Assembly: GCA_959599915.1 (NCBI GenBank)
Contig: CAUGJE010000018.1
Location: 1-40,698, forward strand
Origin: an uncultured Collinsella sp.
Lineage (GTDB): Bacteria; Actinomycetota; Coriobacteriia; Coriobacteriales; Coriobacteriaceae
Length of the DNA: 40,698 nt
Reading direction: 5' to 3'
Positions within the stretch are counted from its first letter, which is position 1; the number at the start of each line of letters is the position of its first letter. Shown here piece by piece: positions 40,094 through 40,698 of the stretch. The translations under genes and the position numbers were made by a program. Below the pieces are notes generated by a model. It searched no databases. It was not told the DNA's origin and worked only from the letters and a program-made list of their open reading frames with translations.

Positions 40094-40231
40094 GTTGCCG
40101 GTGCACGGGTTCGAACCCGTCGGGGCGCGGAGCTGAGTAAACGCGTGAGCGTTTCCCAGCGCAGCGCGCAAGGCGCGAAAGCGCCGCAGCGGCCGCCTGC
40201 GGAGCAGGCTGAACCCCTGACGGCCCACCAT
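40094..40231 (+). repeat. tRNA-associated hairpin-chain unit K
   Basis: Same plan as the units after tRNA-Gly. A perfect 16-bp palindrome, ACGGGTTCGAACCCGT (40105-40120), matches the tRNA-Lys T-arm sequence. Hairpin A follows (AAACGC / GCGTTT, GTGA loop, with outer GCTG / CAGC, 40132-40160), then hairpin B (GGCGC / GCGCC, GAAA loop, 40172-40185) and hairpin C (GCCTGC / GCAGGC, GGA loop, 40195-40209). It ends with an exact copy of the last 20 tRNA-Lys bases including CCA, plus one following T (40211-40231 equals 40035-40055). Confidence 0.82.
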
Positions 40232-40242
40232 AGAAAAGAAAA

Positions 40243-40270
40243 GCGACTGGCGGATGCCGGCCGCTTTTTT
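40243..40270 (+). terminator. Second, diverged terminator copy
   Basis: It follows the duplicated tRNA-Lys 3' end exactly as the first terminator follows the tRNA. The stem is GCGACTGGC / GCCGGCCGC with one mismatch, the loop is GGAT, and six T residues follow. Several stem positions differ from the first copy on both arms, yet pairing is kept. Confidence 0.85.
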
Positions 40271-40296
40271 GTTGCCGCGCCACGGGTTCGAACCCG
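40271..40296 (+). repeat. Second T-arm palindrome after tRNA-Lys
   Basis: GTTGCCG followed by the perfect 14-bp palindrome CGGGTTCGAACCCG (40283-40296) repeats the order seen at 40094-40120, right after the second terminator. The hairpin chain is not repeated again. Confidence 0.8.
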
Positions 40297-40698
40297 AACT
40301 TCTCTATATATAAGAACGCTTGGCGAACAAAACCTGCCTTTTACCGACGGGAAACAAATAGCTCATGCTTTTGGAGTAAAGTGGCGCTCCAGAGATGACC
40401 GATGCCTTAACACCTATAAACCAGCTGGTCATCGCCAATATCAGAAGCTGCTGCTTCGAATACGGCCTCAGTGAAGCAACTGAGGGTTCTATTCATTTGT
40501 GAACAAAATATGGAGTGCGTGATTCCCGCTCCGGAGGCCCCTCCGGTCTGGCAATATATCTCCTTGCCGCGCGGCCCGGTCGAACCGGATCAGCCGCCAG
40601 GCGTGCACCTTGAGAACCGGATACTGCGAGGATGGACACTTACTTCAGTGTCGCATCCGGGCAGACATCGAACCATTTGAAATGGTCTAACTTGGATT
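40297..40698 (+). other. Non-coding right edge, possible rRNA operon leader
   Basis: No credible protein gene. The segment holds short hairpins: CTCAGT / ACTGAG (40468-40485), CCGGA / TCCGG (40531-40546), and CCGGAT / ATCCGG enclosing GACACT / AGTGTC (about 40617-40660). The phrase CACCTTGAGAACCGGATA (about 40606-40623) resembles conserved sequences found in leaders and spacers of Gram-positive rRNA operons. I infer that a 16S gene may begin just right of the window. I see no convincing promoter. Confidence 0.4.

Noticed and set aside
39990..40283. 97-residue minus-strand frame across tRNA-Lys and its downstream unit
   Set aside because: It is the antisense translation of the tRNA and its duplicate end, a well-known type of false gene.

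Overview
The window is a chromosomal replication-origin region of a moderately high-GC Gram-positive bacterium, most likely a Coriobacteriia member close to Collinsella. This rests on the actinobacterial order dnaA-dnaN-recF-DUF721/dciA-gyrB-gyrA, a GHKL-ATPase gene placed between dnaA and rpmH, consensus parS sites beside parAB, and a sortase-anchored thioester adhesin. The genus is an inference; the class is fairly safe. No protein gene looks broken.

Left arm (1-11170, minus strand, reading away from the origin): gyrA and gyrB as one pair with its own terminator; then dciA, recF and dnaN; then dnaA and, upstream of it, an ATPase/winged-helix protein. Right arm (11516-16556, plus strand): rpmH-rnpA-yidD-yidC-jag, terminator, rsmG, three parS sites, parA-parB and a small membrane protein. 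Transcription diverges at 11171-11515. That gap and the dnaN-dnaA gap (7840-8077) share a 14-bp DnaA-box-like word and together look like a bipartite oriC. The dnaN side also has an AT-rich stretch with a DnaA-trio-like run.

16682-30805 holds rlmN (-), then ddl and a DinG-type exonuclease-helicase (+), a tandem pair of WYL regulators (-) that collides with the helicase gene, a large membrane protein whose M28 peptidase-like domain is split by a long acidic insertion, a small membrane protein, and a 1143-residue thioester/Cna-B/LPxTG surface adhesin (-).

31103-40698 carries tRNA-Gly(CCC), purB, a TSCPD protein, a Tat-exported lipoprotein, a two-component system, purC, a basic membrane protein, an M29 aminopeptidase and tRNA-Lys(TTT). 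The right edge may be the leader of an rRNA operon.

The least explained feature is downstream of both tRNA genes. Each is followed by a terminator, an inverted or palindromic T-arm sequence, a chain of short hairpins with GNA/GNRA-like loops, and a second copy of the tRNA 3' end. A further unit ends in the 3' end of a different tRNA. These look like members of one undescribed tRNA-associated structured repeat family.
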